A stretch of DNA of 64,000 nt from Pandoraea pneumonica (GTDB taxonomy: Bacteria; Pseudomonadota; Gammaproteobacteria; Burkholderiales; Burkholderiaceae): assembly GCF_902459645.1 (NCBI RefSeq), contig NZ_CABPSK010000004.1:124001-188000 (forward strand), given 5' to 3'. The notes under the pieces were generated by a model. The model was not told the origin of the DNA and did no database searches. It saw only the letters and a program-made list of their open reading frames with translations. Shown piece after piece: positions 28,089 through 36,954 of the stretch (position 1 is its first letter; every line of letters begins with the position of its first letter). The position numbers were made by a program, and so were the translations under genes.

Positions 28089-30704
28089 TCAGGCCGAAGC
28101 GCCTGCTTGCGACGATTCCAGAAAGTCTTGCGCGAAACGTTGCAGCACGCCGCCCGCCTCGTAGATCGAGACTTCTTCCGCAGTGTCCAGACGGCACGTC
28201 ACCGGCACTTCGATACGCTCGTCGCGACCATTCTTGTGACGATGAATCACCAACGTCAGGTCGGCGCGCGGCGTGCGCTCGCCAATCACGTCGAATGTTT
28301 CGGTGCCGTCGATGCTCAGCGTTTTGCGATCGGTGCCCGGCTTGAACTCCAGCGGCAACACGCCCATGCCGACCAGATTCGTGCGGTGAATGCGCTCGAA
28401 GCCTTCGGCCACGATCGCCTCGGTGCCCGCCAGACGCACGCCCTTGGCCGCCCAGTCGCGCGACGAGCCCTGACCGTAGTCGGCCCCGGCAATCACGATC
28501 AGCGGCTGTTTGCGCGCCATGTACGTCTCGATGGCTTCCCACATACGCGTGATCTTGCCTTCGGGTTCGATGCGCGCCAGTGAGCCCGCCTTCACCTGCC
28601 CGTCGACCACGACCATTTCGTTCTTCAACGTCGGGTTGGCAAACGTCGCACGCTGCGCGGTCAAGTGATCGCCACGGTGCGTTGCGTACGAGTTGAAGTC
28701 TTCTTCCGGCAAGCCCATCTTCGCCAGATACTCGCCCGCCGCGCTATCGGCCATGATGGCGTTCGACGGCGAGAGGTGGTCGGTGGTGATGTTGTCGCCC
28801 AGCACGGCCAGCGCGCGCATGCCCTGGAGCGAGCGCTCGCCCGCGAGCGCGCCTTCCCAATACGGCGGACGGCGGATGTACGTGCTCATCTCGCGCCAGT
28901 CGTACAGCGGATCGGCGCGCTCGCCGGTGTCCACCGACGCGGCAAACATCGGCTCGTACACACGGCGGAATTGCTCCGGCTTCACGCTCTGCGCGATGAT
29001 CGCGTCGATTTCTTCGTCGCTCGGCCACAAGTCGGCCAGCTTCACCGACTTGCCGTTCGCGTCGACACCGAGCACGTCCTTCTCGATATCGAAGCGAATC
29101 GTGCCTGCAATGGCGTAAGCCACCACCAGCGGCGGCGAAGCCAGGAACGCCTGCTTCGCATACGGGTGAATGCGGCCGTCGAAGTTGCGGTTGCCCGAGA
29201 GCACTGCCGTGGCATACAGATCGCGATCGATGATCTCTTGCTGAATCACCGGATCGAGCGCGCCCGACATACCGTTGCACGACGTGCATGCGTAAGCCAC
29301 CACGCCGAAGCCGAGTTGCTCCAACTCGGGCAGCAGGCCTGCCGCTTCCAGATACAGCGTGACCGCCTTCGAACCGGGCGCGAGCGAACTCTTGACCCAC
29401 GGCTTGCGCGCGAGGCCCACGCGGTTGGCGTTCCGTGCGAACAAGCCCGCCGCAATCATGTTGCGCGGGTTGTTGGTGTTCGTGCAGCTGGTGATGGCGG
29501 CAATGATGACGGCGCCGTCGGGCATCAAGCCCGGCTCGTTCTCCACCTTGCCGCTGATGCCGCGCTCGGCCAGTTCGCTCGTCGGCACGCGCTTATGCGG
29601 GTTCGACGGGCCAGCGATGTTGCGCACTACGCTCGACAAATCGAACGTGAGCACGCGCTCGTATTGCGCGCCCGCCAGCGTGTCGGCCCACAGGCCGGTT
29701 TGCTTGGCATATGTCTCGACCAGATCGACGAGCGCGTCGTCGCGGCCGGTGAGCTTCAGATACTTGATGGTTTGCGCATCGATGTAGAACATCGCCGCCG
29801 TCGCACCAAACTCGGGGGCCATGTTCGAGATCGTGGCGCGGTCGCCCAGCGTCAGGTTGGCGGCACCTTCGCCGTAGAACTCCAGATACGCCGACACCAC
29901 CTTCGACTTGCGCAGGAATTCGGTCAGTGCCAGCACGATGTCGGTGGCGGTAATGCCCGGCTGCGGCTTGCCCGTCAGTTCGACGCCGACGATATCCGGC
30001 AGGCGCATCCACGACGCGCGGCCCAGCATCACGCTCTCGGCTTCGAGACCGCCCACGCCGATGGCGATCACGCCCAGCGCATCGACCATCGGGGTATGCG
30101 AGTCGGTGCCGACGAGCGTGTCGGGATACGCGATGCCATTCGTCACCTGCACCACGGGGCTCATGCGTTCCAGATTGATCTGGTGCAGGATGCCGTTGCC
30201 CGGCGGAATCACGTCGACGTTCTTGAACGCTTTCTTCGTCCAGTTGATGAAGTCGAAACGGTCTTCGTTGCGACGGTCTTCGATGGCGCGATTCTTCGCG
30301 AAGGCATCCGGATCGAAACCGCCGCATTCCACGGCCAGCGAGTGATCGACCACGAGTTGCGTCGGCACGACCGGGTTGACCAGCGCGGGGTCGCCGCCTT
30401 GCGCCGCAATGGCGTCGCGCAGGCCGGCGAGATCGACGAGCGCCGTCTGCCCGAGAATGTCGTGACACACCACGCGCGCCGGGAACCACGGGAAATCGAG
30501 ATCGCGGCGGCGTTCGATCAATTGTTTGAGCGAATCGGTGAGTGCCGCCGGGTCGCAGCGGCGCACCAGATTCTCGGCGAGCACGCGCGAGGTGTAAGGC
30601 AGCGTGTCGTACGCCCCCGGGGCGATAGCCTCGACGGCAGCGCGGGCGTCGAAGTAGTCGAGCGACGTCCCAGGCAGGGATTTACGGTATTCGGTGTTCA
30701 TCAT
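28089..30704 (-). CDS. acnD: Fe/S-dependent 2-methylisocitrate dehydratase AcnD
   Basis: AcnD (871 residues) is an aconitase-family [4Fe-4S] enzyme that converts 2-methylcitrate to 2-methylaconitate in the alternative propionate pathway. The three cluster cysteines lie in AITSCTNTNNPRNM and ACTSCNGMSGALD. The N-terminal block includes VVDHSLAVECGG. The swivelling C-terminal domain has ADYGQGSSRDWAAKG, with the SSRDWAAKG substrate-binding loop. Length agrees with AcnD rather than AcnB. The ORF starts ATGATG; either Met is usable. Its neighbours prpC and prpF confirm the pathway. Confidence 0.96.
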   Translation of the reverse strand: MMNTEYRKSLPGTSLDYFDARAAVEAIAPGAYDTLPYTSRVLAENLVRRCDPAALTDSLKQLIERRRDLDFPWFPARVVCHDILGQTALVDLAGLRDAIAAQGGDPALVNPVVPTQLVVDHSLAVECGGFDPDAFAKNRAIEDRRNEDRFDFINWTKKAFKNVDVIPPGNGILHQINLERMSPVVQVTNGIAYPDTLVGTDSHTPMVDALGVIAIGVGGLEAESVMLGRASWMRLPDIVGVELTGKPQPGITATDIVLALTEFLRKSKVVSAYLEFYGEGAANLTLGDRATISNMAPEFGATAAMFYIDAQTIKYLKLTGRDDALVDLVETYAKQTGLWADTLAGAQYERVLTFDLSSVVRNIAGPSNPHKRVPTSELAERGISGKVENEPGLMPDGAVIIAAITSCTNTNNPRNMIAAGLFARNANRVGLARKPWVKSSLAPGSKAVTLYLEAAGLLPELEQLGFGVVAYACTSCNGMSGALDPVIQQEIIDRDLYATAVLSGNRNFDGRIHPYAKQAFLASPPLVVAYAIAGTIRFDIEKDVLGVDANGKSVKLADLWPSDEEIDAIIAQSVKPEQFRRVYEPMFAASVDTGERADPLYDWREMSTYIRRPPYWEGALAGERSLQGMRALAVLGDNITTDHLSPSNAIMADSAAGEYLAKMGLPEEDFNSYATHRGDHLTAQRATFANPTLKNEMVVVDGQVKAGSLARIEPEGKITRMWEAIETYMARKQPLIVIAGADYGQGSSRDWAAKGVRLAGTEAIVAEGFERIHRTNLVGMGVLPLEFKPGTDRKTLSIDGTETFDVIGERTPRADLTLVIHRHKNGRDERIEVPVTCRLDTAEEVSIYEAGGVLQRFAQDFLESSQAGASA

Positions 30705-30839
30705 GTGAGGACGTTATCGGCCCGGCGTATGACCGTATGACCATGCAGGCAATGAAAGCAGCCAATGTCGCGGGGCAGCTGCGGCGATCCTGCCACGGCC
30801 GCCCCGCGTTGCGCTTGCGATGCTCAATCGTAATCGCGC

Positions 30840-31991
30840 TTAGCGCTTCTCGATCGGCACGAACTTCTGATCTTCCGGACCCGTGTAGTTGGCGCTCGGA
30901 CGGATGATCTTGTTATCGATGCGCTGCTCGATGATGTGCGCGCTCCAGCCCGACGTGCGGGCAATCACGAAGAGCGGCGTGAACATCGCGGTCGGCACGC
31001 CCATCATGTGATAGCTCACGGCGCTGAACCAGTCGAGATTCGGGAACATCTTCTTGACGTCCCACATCACCGTCTCGAGACGCTCGGCAATGTCGTACAT
31101 CTTCGTGTTCTGCTGGTCTTTCGACAGCTCGTGCGCCACTTCCTTGATGACCTTGTTACGCGGGTCGCTCACGGTGTAGACCGGGTGGCCGAAACCGATG
31201 ATCACTTCCTTGTTTTCGACGCGGGCACGAATGTCGGCTTCGGCTTCATCCGGCGAGTCGTAGCGCTTTTGAATCTCGAACGCCACTTCGTTCGCGCCGC
31301 CATGCTTCGGGCCGCGCAGCGCGCCGATGGCACCGGTGATGGCCGAGTGCATGTCCGAGCCCGTACCGGCGATCACGCGCGCGGTGAACGTCGACGCGTT
31401 GAACTCGTGCTCCGCGTACAGAATCAGCGACGTGTGCATGGCACGCACCCACAGATCCGACGGCTTCTCGCCGTGCAGCAGATGCAGGAAGTGGCCGCCG
31501 ATGCTGTCGTCGTCCGTCTCCACATCGATGCGCACGCCGTTGTGGCTGAAGTGATACCAGTACAGCAGCATCGAGCCGAAGCTGGCCATCAGGCGGTCGG
31601 CGATATCGCGCGCGCCCGGAATGTTGTGATCGTCTTTCTCCGGCAGCACGGTGCCGAGCACCGACACGCCGGTGCGCATCACGTCCATCGGGTGAGCGGC
31701 AGCAGGCACGGTTTCCAGCGCATCTTTCACCGCAGCGGGCAGCCCGCGCAGCGACTTCAGCTTGGCCTTGTAGCCCTTGAGTTCTGCCACCGTCGGCAGC
31801 TTGCCGTAGACCAGCAGATACGCGATTTCTTCGAATTCCGAGGTCTGGGCCAGATCCAGAATGTCGTAGCCGCGGTAGTGCAGGTCGTTACCCGAACGGC
31901 CCACCGTACACAGGGCAGTGTTGCCAGCGGTCACGCCCGACAGGGCGACGGACTTCTTGGGCTTGAAACCGGTTGCAGTCGTCTCGCTCAT
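30840..31991 (-). CDS. prpC: 2-methylcitrate synthase
   Basis: PrpC (383 residues) condenses propionyl-CoA with oxaloacetate to 2-methylcitrate. The citrate-synthase catalytic set is present: a His in [16 protein letters not shown], a second in [13 protein letters not shown], and an Asp in the [10 protein letters not shown] block. [22 protein letters not shown] and [20 protein letters not shown] are typical of PrpC. GGAGGAAAGC precedes the ATG. It lies 25 bases after prpB and 135 bases before acnD in the prp operon. Confidence 0.96.
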   Translation of the reverse strand: MSETTATGFKPKKSVALSGVTAGNTALCTVGRSGNDLHYRGYDILDLAQTSEFEEIAYLLVYGKLPTVAELKGYKAKLKSLRGLPAAVKDALETVPAAAHPMDVMRTGVSVLGTVLPEKDDHNIPGARDIADRLMASFGSMLLYWYHFSHNGVRIDVETDDDSIGGHFLHLLHGEKPSDLWVRAMHTSLILYAEHEFNASTFTARVIAGTGSDMHSAITGAIGALRGPKHGGANEVAFEIQKRYDSPDEAEADIRARVENKEVIIGFGHPVYTVSDPRNKVIKEVAHELSKDQQNTKMYDIAERLETVMWDVKKMFPNLDWFSAVSYHMMGVPTAMFTPLFVIARTSGWSAHIIEQRIDNKIIRPSANYTGPEDQKFVPIEKR

Positions 31992-32016
31992 GCTTTCCTC
32001 CAGATCAGGGATTCAG

Positions 32017-32907
32017 TTATTTCTGTTGTGCGAACAGGGCGTCGAGCTTCTGTTCGTAAGCGTGGTAGCCGATGCTCTCATAGAGCTCGGCGCGCGTTTG
32101 CATCGTGTCGAGCACGGCCTTTTGCGTGCCGTCGCGACGAATCGTGTGATAGACGTTCTCCGCCGCTTTGTTCATCGCACGGAAGGCCGAAAGCGGATAC
32201 AGCACGAGGCCGACCTGTGCGCTCTTGAGTTCTTCCACGGTGAAGAGCGGCGTCGAGCCGAACTCGGTGATGTTGGCGAGCACCGGCACCTTCACGGCAT
32301 CGGAAAACTGGCGGTACATCGGCAGTTCGGTCATGGCTTCGGGGAAGATCATGTCGGCACCGGCTTCGACGCAGGCGCAAGCGCGGTCGATAGCGGCTTG
32401 CAGACCTTCGACGGCGAGCGCATCGGTGCGCGCCATGATGACGAAGTTTTCATCGGTGCGGGCGTCGACGGCTGCCTTGATGCGGTCGACCATTTCCTGC
32501 TGGGTCACGATGGCTTTGCCCGGACGATGGCCGCAACGCTTGGCACCCACTTGATCTTCGATGTGCATCGCACCGGCGCCGAACTTGATCAGCGACTGTA
32601 CGGTGCGCGCGATGTTGAACGCCGACGGGCCGAAGCCGGTATCGACGTCGACGAGCAGCGGCAGGTCGCACACGTCGGTGATACGGCGCACATCGGTGAG
32701 TACGTCATCGAGGGTGGAGATGCCCAGATCGGGCAAGCCGAGCGAGCCGGCAGCCACGCCGCCACCTGACAGATAAATCGCTTTGAAGCCTGCGGCTTTC
32801 GCCAGCAAAGCGTGATTGGCGTTGATCGCGCCGACAACCTGCAACGGTTGCTCGGTCTTGACGGCCTCGCGGAAGGCGGCGCCGGCCGAACGAATGGTAT
32901 GCGTCAC
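32017..32907 (-). CDS. prpB: 2-methylisocitrate lyase
   Basis: PrpB (296 residues, the same length as the E. coli enzyme) splits 2-methylisocitrate into pyruvate and succinate, the last step of the cycle. [29 protein letters not shown] (containing the KRCGH active-site loop with the catalytic Cys) and [14 protein letters not shown] are diagnostic of the isocitrate-lyase/PEP-mutase fold. I chose the GTG at 32907 because GAGGGA lies before it and the length then matches the family. It is the first gene of the operon, behind a sigma54 promoter at 33002-33016. Confidence 0.95.
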   Translation of the reverse strand: MTHTIRSAGAAFREAVKTEQPLQVVGAINANHALLAKAAGFKAIYLSGGGVAAGSLGLPDLGISTLDDVLTDVRRITDVCDLPLLVDVDTGFGPSAFNIARTVQSLIKFGAGAMHIEDQVGAKRCGHRPGKAIVTQQEMVDRIKAAVDARTDENFVIMARTDALAVEGLQAAIDRACACVEAGADMIFPEAMTELPMYRQFSDAVKVPVLANITEFGSTPLFTVEELKSAQVGLVLYPLSAFRAMNKAAENVYHTIRRDGTQKAVLDTMQTRAELYESIGYHAYEQKLDALFAQQK

Positions 32908-33001
32908 TTGAATCCCTCGGTCGTGTCGCGCCTGATCGCTTTGGACACCGGTATCGGTGATCCGCAAGGCAGGCGCAGGTTGGTGTGCGGGTGTAGAGAT
33001 A

Positions 33002-33016
33002 GCAATGGCCGTGCCA
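33002..33016 (-). promoter_or_regulatory. Sigma54 promoter of the prp operon
   Basis: Minus-strand TGGCACGGCCATTGC is an exact TGGCAC-N5-TTGC promoter. The predicted start near 32990 leaves about 80 bases of leader before prpB. This fits control by the divergent sigma54 activator PrpR. Confidence 0.88.
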
Positions 33017-33168
33017 GGCTGGCGCGGTGCGTCGTTCGCGTTGGCTCAACAAACACCGTGAACCGGCTAACGCGTTCATTTATCAGCGGAAATTTGGCGC
33101 GCTTGTGACGTTTACGTCAAGTGCCACGAGTTACCGTTTCACTTGGGAATGCCTTGGATGTCGCACAA

Positions 33169-33185
33169 CGTTTCATTTTGAAACG
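33169..33185. promoter_or_regulatory. Candidate PrpR upstream activating site
   Basis: CGTTTCATTTTGAAACG is a perfect 7-3-7 palindrome about 150 bases upstream of the prp -24 element. Half-sites occur nearby (CGTTTCA at 33135 and CGAAAC at 33190). Spacing is right for an enhancer of a sigma54 promoter; a second palindrome, TGACGTTTACGTCA (33106-33119), lies between. Confidence 0.65.
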
Positions 33186-33244
33186 CAAAACGAAACACAT
33201 GACACGTCGTGCTACGATACCGCCACGCCACATCGAGTCCGATC

Positions 33245-35329
33245 ATGCCCGCCTCATCGTCCAATACCACCCTACCTATCGCCCTGTCCCGCTCGGGTAT
33301 TGCGCTACCCGCCACGGCGGTTCGCAAGCCGGTGATCTGGGCCGTCGGCATCAGCAAGCTCGGGGAGTTGTACCGCGACATCGTGCCCGACTACGCAGCG
33401 CAGGCCGATCTCGAAATCATCGACAAGGGTTACGAGGCGGTGATCGACGCGCTTGAGCGGTTACCTGCCGGGAGTGTCGACGGCATCGTCGCCGCTGGCT
33501 CGAACGGCGCCTTTCTGCGCGAGCGTGTGGCGTTGCCCGTGGTACTCGTCAAGGTCACCGGTTTCGACGTGATGCATGCACTGGCGCGCGCACGCCGCGC
33601 GCTGCCGTCGACGTCTCCCGCCTCGCGCATCGCGCTGGTGTCGTATGCGCGGCCCGCGCCAGAATTCGAGCGCTTCAAGAGCGCATTCGGTCTCGACATT
33701 GCGCAGCACGCCTACTTCGACGCGCACGATGCCGACGATCTGGTCCATCGCCTGCGCGACGAAGGCACGGAAGTCATCGTCGGCCCGGGACTTGTCACCG
33801 AATTGGCCGAACGCGCCGGTATGACCGGCGTGTTTCTCTACTCGCAGGACTCGGTACGCGCTGCGTTCGATACGGCGCTGGAAGTCGCGCGCTTCGGCCG
33901 CATTGAAGCGCAGCGCCGTGAGCGTCTCGATACCGTGTTGCGTCATCTGCGCGAAGGCGTGGCGGCAGTCGATCTGAATGGCCGCGTCGAAGCCATGAAT
34001 GCCTCGATGGCAGGAATGCTCGGCGTGACGGTGGCCGACGTCGTGGGCCGCCCGCTCGATTCGATCGCACCGGGGCTCGACATCTCCCGAACACTGGAAA
34101 GCGCGAGCGCCGAATTGGAAGCCATCGTCACCATGGCGGGCAAGACTTGGGTGGTCAACCGCATCCCGTTGCTCGATCAGGGCACGCTCACGGGCGCGTT
34201 GCTCACGTGTCAGGACTCGCAGGCGTTCGCACGGGTCGACCGTTCGCTGCGCTCGCGGCATCGCCCTCGCCATCTGGTCGCACGCTACCGCCTAGACGAT
34301 CTGATTGGCGACTCGGCCGCGATGACGCAAGTGCGCGCGCTCGCACGACGCTATGCGCAAACCGACTCGACGGTGCTCGTGCACGGCGAGAGCGGCACCG
34401 GCAAGGAGCTTCTGGCTCAAGGCATTCATAACGCCAGCCGTCGGCGCGACTATCCGTTCGTCGCCATCAACTGCGCGGCGTTTCCCGAAACCCTGCTTGA
34501 GAGCGAGTTGTTCGGCTATGAAGATGGCGCGTTTTCTGGAGCGCGACGCGGCGGCAAAGCCGGTTTGTTCGAAACAGCCCATAACGGCACGATCTTTCTC
34601 GATGAAATTGGCGAAATGCCGATGCCGTTGCAGACACGTTTGCTGCGCGTATTGCAAGAACGGGAAGTGTTGCGTTTGGGCGCAAACGAACCGATTCCTT
34701 GCGACGTTCGGGTGATTGCCGCCACGCACCGGGATTTGCGTCAGCAAGTGGCCGCCGGGGTGTTTCGAGAAGATTTGTACTACCGCCTCAACATCCTGCG
34801 CATGGTGTTGCCGCCGCTGCGCGAGCGCATGGAAGATTTGCCGCGTCTTACGCCGCTGTTTCTGGAGCGGGCGCTTGCGAGAGCGGGGGCGCGCATGAGC
34901 GTGGATGCGCTGCAAGCCTCGTTACTGCCGCTGCTCGCGATGTATCGCTGGCCGGGCAATGTGCGTGAATTGGAGAATCTGCTGGAGCGCATCGCGGTGG
35001 TATGCGCCGACGTCGTGAATGCGCGTGAAATCAGCCGGGCGAGACTGATCGAAATCGCTCCCGAATTGGGTGGCGCACCGGGCGTGGTCGCGCCAGATGT
35101 TGCAAAAACGAACGATGGCCGGGAAACGGGGATTGGGGAGACTCAGAGGGAGGAAAGCGCCGGGGCACCGCTAAACGGCCGCGCTCGCCGGGCTGCCGCC
35201 GAACTCGCACGCATTCGCACGACGCTCGCCGCCTGCGGCGGTGACCGCATGGCGGCGTGCGAAGCCCTTGGCATCAGCCGCTCGACGCTATGGCGCAAAC
35301 TGCGCGACGCGGGCGACATCGACAATTGA
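33245..35329 (+). CDS. prpR: Sigma54-dependent propionate catabolism activator PrpR
   Basis: PrpR (694 residues) activates the divergent prp operon. Residues about 15-190 form the PrpR_N sensor domain that binds 2-methylcitrate in characterised homologues. A PAS-like domain (about 205-300, EGVAAVDLNGRVEAMNASMA) follows. The AAA+ sigma54-interaction domain spans about 335-580 with Walker A GESGTGKE (381), the loop GAFSGA (428, in place of the usual GAFTGA) and Walker B IFLDEIGEMP. The C-terminal Fis-type HTH is ACEALGISRSTLWRKL. I chose the ATG at 33245; no strong ribosome site is visible, and a GTG 12 codons upstream is also possible. Confidence 0.94.
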   Translation: MPASSSNTTLPIALSRSGIALPATAVRKPVIWAVGISKLGELYRDIVPDYAAQADLEIIDKGYEAVIDALERLPAGSVDGIVAAGSNGAFLRERVALPVVLVKVTGFDVMHALARARRALPSTSPASRIALVSYARPAPEFERFKSAFGLDIAQHAYFDAHDADDLVHRLRDEGTEVIVGPGLVTELAERAGMTGVFLYSQDSVRAAFDTALEVARFGRIEAQRRERLDTVLRHLREGVAAVDLNGRVEAMNASMAGMLGVTVADVVGRPLDSIAPGLDISRTLESASAELEAIVTMAGKTWVVNRIPLLDQGTLTGALLTCQDSQAFARVDRSLRSRHRPRHLVARYRLDDLIGDSAAMTQVRALARRYAQTDSTVLVHGESGTGKELLAQGIHNASRRRDYPFVAINCAAFPETLLESELFGYEDGAFSGARRGGKAGLFETAHNGTIFLDEIGEMPMPLQTRLLRVLQEREVLRLGANEPIPCDVRVIAATHRDLRQQVAAGVFREDLYYRLNILRMVLPPLRERMEDLPRLTPLFLERALARAGARMSVDALQASLLPLLAMYRWPGNVRELENLLERIAVVCADVVNAREISRARLIEIAPELGGAPGVVAPDVAKTNDGRETGIGETQREESAGAPLNGRARRAAAELARIRTTLAACGGDRMAACEALGISRSTLWRKLRDAGDIDN

Positions 35330-35330
35330 C

Positions 35331-35495
35331 TTAGTGCTGGTGACGGATCCGCTCCCACATGTCGTGCCAATCGAGGCGCTTATGCTCAGGCCCGGCCTCG
35401 TCGTGATGCGTCACCCAGAAATGATCCACGAGCATGCCGATCGCGAAGCCCACCAGCAGCGCTACCAGCATCATCGAGACATTGATCATGGACAT
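35331..35495 (-). CDS. Small single-helix membrane protein (54 residues)
   Basis: The frame from the ATG at 35495 to TAA at 35331 encodes 54 residues. It has a strong Shine-Dalgarno, AGGAGG, seven bases upstream. After MSMINVSMM comes one hydrophobic helix (LVALLVGFAIGMLVDHFW), followed by a charged tail with DWHDMWERI and a His-rich end. It is convergent with prpR, ending one base from its stop. The protein family is unknown to me. The strong ribosome site, clean membrane segment and purposeful tail make it look real. Confidence 0.6.
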   Translation of the reverse strand: MSMINVSMMLVALLVGFAIGMLVDHFWVTHHDEAGPEHKRLDWHDMWERIRHQH

Positions 35496-35581
35496 GGCAA
35501 CCTCCTGTCGATCGGAATGTCGATTCCATTCTAGTCAAGGCTAAGCACCCCCGCGATCTCATTTATTCGACGTCCGCCCAT

Positions 35582-35620
35582 AAAAAAAACGGGCTCAGTT
35601 CAGCACTGAGCCCGCTTTTC
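35582..35620 (-). terminator. Intrinsic terminator after the MetQ-type gene
   Basis: A 9-bp stem CGGGCTCAG/CTGAGCCCG with a 7-base loop (35590-35614) is followed on the minus strand by eight T residues (A-tract 35582-35589 on plus). Confidence 0.88.
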
Positions 35621-35676
35621 ATTCCTAGCCACGGGGGCGTATTTCACGCTTCACGCCCCCGCTACCCCATCAAGAT

Positions 35677-36480
35677 TTACCAAGTCGCGATCAGCGCGCC
35701 CTTGAATTGGGTCTTGATGAATTCCTTCACTTCGTCCGAGTGGTAGGCGTCGATCAGTTGCTTGACCCACGGCTTGTTCAGGTCTTGCGTGCGCACGGCG
35801 ATCAGGTTGGCGTACGGGCCCTTCAGGTCTTCGATCGCAATCGCGTCACGTTGCGGCACCAGACCGGCTTGCGCGGCGAAGTTCGTGTTGATCGACGCAG
35901 CGTCCAGATCCGGCAGGGCGCGCGGCAGTTGGGCAGCTTCGAGTTCGACGATCTTCAACTTCTTCGGGTTTTCGGCGATGTCCAGCGGCGTGGCGTTCTT
36001 GCCTTCCAGACCGGCGCGCAGCTTGATCAGACCTTCCTTCTGGAGCAGCAGCAACGCGCGGTTACCGTTCGACGGGTCGTTCTGAATCCCGACCTTCGCG
36101 CCGTTCGGCAGGTCCTTCAACGACTTGAACTTCTTCGAGTAGAAGCCCAGCGGCGAGACGTACGTGAGACCGGCGCTCGCAATCTTGTAACCGCGGTCCT
36201 TGATCTGGCTGTCCAGGAACGGCTTGTGTTGGAAGCCGTTCGCGTCGAGGTCACCGGCGTCGAGTGCGGCGTTCGGCTGAGCGTAGTCGCTGAATTCGAT
36301 GATCTTGATTTCGAGGCCGCGTTGATGGGCCACCTTCTTCACGACTTCGAAGATCTGCGCATCCGAACCGGCCATCGTGCCGACTTTGAGCGGCTTGTCA
36401 GCGGTTTGCGCCGAAGCGCCGAGCGAGGCCAGCGCAAACGTTGCGCCGATGAATGCGTTGATCAGTTGACGGGACAGCAT
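35677..36480 (-). CDS. MetQ/NlpA-family ABC transporter substrate-binding protein
   Basis: A 267-residue substrate-binding protein of the MetQ/NlpA (methionine) family. The signal peptide MLSRQLINAFIGATFALASL ends ASAQ. There is no lipobox Cys, so the protein is probably soluble in the periplasm rather than lipid-anchored as E. coli MetQ is. Conserved blocks are PLKVGTMAGSDAQIFEVVKK, QHKPFLDSQIKDRGYK and PNGAKVGIQNDPSNGNRALL. It would deliver methionine or a related amino acid to a MetNI-like importer, but no MetN or MetI is next to it. AAGGAGAAA precedes the ATG at 36480. A strong terminator follows. Confidence 0.9.
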   Translation of the reverse strand: MLSRQLINAFIGATFALASLGASAQTADKPLKVGTMAGSDAQIFEVVKKVAHQRGLEIKIIEFSDYAQPNAALDAGDLDANGFQHKPFLDSQIKDRGYKIASAGLTYVSPLGFYSKKFKSLKDLPNGAKVGIQNDPSNGNRALLLLQKEGLIKLRAGLEGKNATPLDIAENPKKLKIVELEAAQLPRALPDLDAASINTNFAAQAGLVPQRDAIAIEDLKGPYANLIAVRTQDLNKPWVKQLIDAYHSDEVKEFIKTQFKGALIATW

Positions 36481-36954
36481 GTTCGATTTCTCCTTCAATG
36501 CTTGTTTGACTTATTGGAACCTGTTGGGTCGCAAGGGTCGTCTGCGCGGTATGACGGCTGCGAGATGCCGTCCATTGCCAGCACGCGGTTCGCGGCCAGC
36601 CCGCAGCGACCCAGACCCCGGATGCTGCCATAGATAGGGGTTAACGCGAAATACATTATCGGCATTTCGATATCCCCCAGACAGTTTCGATAGTCCACGC
36701 AAATGGCATTAGCCCAGCGCTCGCCCATAAAAAAACGCCCCTTCGGATCACCGAAGGGGCGCTTCGCCGGGAGAACAGCCTGATCACGGGCCGGGGGGGT
36801 GGCACGGCTGACGGCAGCGCCGCCAGCCGGTCGCGTCAGGAACCGACGAACAACCTGCGAGACTCGTTCACGCTATCGATTTGCACCATCCGATGCGGGG
36901 CCAGATCCCGCACGCGCTGTGCCGAGCGCGTGCGGGCCAGCCACCGCCACTGGC
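36481..36954. other. 474-base intergenic region
   Basis: It contains the metQ-type promoter region (about 36500-36720) and, further right, the terminator of the Gly/Ser-rich gene. I see no gene or riboswitch that I can support; short overlapping open frames here have no ribosome sites. Confidence 0.45.
36729..36761 (-). terminator. Intrinsic terminator downstream of the Gly/Ser-rich gene
   Basis: An 11-bp stem CGCCCCTTCGG/CCGAAGGGGCG with an ATCA loop (36736-36761) is followed on the minus strand by seven T residues. It lies about 195 bases past the stop of the Gly/Ser-rich gene. Confidence 0.85.

Larger units (their letters stand above)
32908..33244. other. prpB-prpR divergent control region
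   Basis: This 337-base gap holds the prpB sigma54 promoter, the palindromic enhancer candidates and presumably the prpR promoter near 33200. No gene is seen. Confidence 0.6.

Noticed and set aside
28665-30740. Very long plus-strand open frame opposite acnD (691 codons), Arg/His-rich
   Set aside because: It is the antisense reading of a well supported aconitase-family gene. Its Arg/His/Val-rich composition is the usual shadow of GC-rich coding DNA, and there is no homology or ribosome site.
30769-30808. 8-bp GC hairpin between prpC and acnD as a terminator
   Set aside because: The 24-base loop and absence of a T-run make termination unlikely, and the flanking genes are one pathway.
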